From contig JAVJOW010000017.1 in the NCBI GenBank assembly GCA_040216555.1, forward strand, positions 3,322 to 67,321: a stretch of DNA of 64,000 nt. Reading direction: 5' to 3'. Positions 63,885 through 64,000 of this stretch are shown here, in pieces. The stretch comes from Arenibacter sp040216555 (lineage in GTDB: Bacteria; Bacteroidota; Bacteroidia; Flavobacteriales; Flavobacteriaceae). The position numbers and the translations under genes are program-made. Position 1 is the stretch's first letter. Every line of letters begins with the position of its first letter. The notes below the pieces were generated by a model. That model searched no databases, was not told the DNA's origin, and saw only the letters and a program-made list of their open reading frames with translations.

Positions 63885-64000
63885 CTACTTCAAAAACTCA
63901 ATGTTGCGTTTTAAACCGGAGAATTTGGTGCGCTTTACGGCAGACTTCTGGAACACCTTCTTAAAGACATCCTCCGTAATTTCCTCCCATTCCTTTTTGG
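63885..64000 (-). CDS. queG: Epoxyqueuosine reductase QueG, C-terminal end only
   Basis: On the minus strand, 38 codons run from the window edge to TAG at 63885. The peptide KKVFQKSAVKRTKFSGLKR, followed by NIEFLK, is the characteristic end of QueG (GSAVKR-K--GLKRN). QueG reduces epoxyqueuosine to queuosine in tRNA with a cobalamin and Fe-S chemistry. The rest of the gene lies beyond the window. Confidence 0.88.
   Translation of the reverse strand, partial: KKEWEEITEDVFKKVFQKSAVKRTKFSGLKRNIEFLK

Overview
The window is a chromosomal segment from a member of the Flavobacteriaceae (Bacteroidota), most likely marine and related to Maribacter, Arenibacter or Zobellia; the genus is inference. Support comes from the low-GC coding style, Bacteroidota promoters (TTTG, about 17-23 nt, TAnnTTTG), the SprA type IX secretion translocon, two PorP/SprF genes, a type-B T9SS sorting domain, and the maeB-ruvA-sprA-gcvH-vanZ gene order that I recall from gliding flavobacteria. 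There is no phage, IS, CRISPR array or plasmid region. Most genes are ordinary core genes, densely packed, with clear Rho-independent terminators at several unit ends.

Layout. 1-10.1 kb: partial AsmA-like protein, queuosine-precursor transporter, OmpA-type surface protein, alpha/beta hydrolase, SppA peptidase, and a FolK-deoxynucleoside kinase fusion. 10.4-13.8 kb: TrmH-type methyltransferase and MutS. 13.9-14.8 kb: tRNA-Gly(GCC), a broken copy of its 3' end interrupted by a perfect palindrome, tRNA-Leu(UAA), and about 590 nt of gene-free DNA holding degenerate repeats. 14.8-19.1 kb: single genes (DUF1080 protein, a 34-residue lysine-rich microprotein, a lipoprotein, a SanA-like protein, an Nramp relative lacking the metal motif, a 63-residue protein). 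19.2-26 kb: a T9SS surface operon coding for a 1280-residue Calx-beta adhesin, PorP/SprF and a TPR/PD40/OmpA protein. 26.1-30.8 kb: FabD, a gamma-carbonic-anhydrase-like protein, and a LytTR regulator with a TPR histidine kinase. 31.1-36.4 kb: VWA protein, second PorP/SprF, Nfu-type Fe-S scaffold, dodecin, MscS, TsaB.

36.4-46.0 kb is a single-strand array of eight MacAB-like efflux genes: two sets of (permease, permease, adaptor), one ATPase and one TolC. 46.1-51.4 kb is the cytochrome oxidase biogenesis and accessory-subunit cluster (cyoE, two subunit III genes, subunit IV, a thioredoxin-fold protein, SCO1, DUF420, a small CxxC membrane protein). 51.6-64 kb holds tonB, a VanZ-like gene, gcvH, sprA, ruvA, maeB and the 3' end of queG.

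Working together: SprA would export the Calx-beta adhesin, whose C-terminal signal marks it for T9SS, and the neighbouring PorP/SprF and OmpA proteins would anchor it. The strongest unusual signals are the GC-rich two-domain block inside the adhesin, the palindrome-split tRNA-Gly tail, the doubled efflux array with a single ATPase and a 14-bp palindrome ahead of it, and the Nramp relative whose DPGN motif reads GTSH. I did not find a convincing new defence system or new enzymatic pathway.
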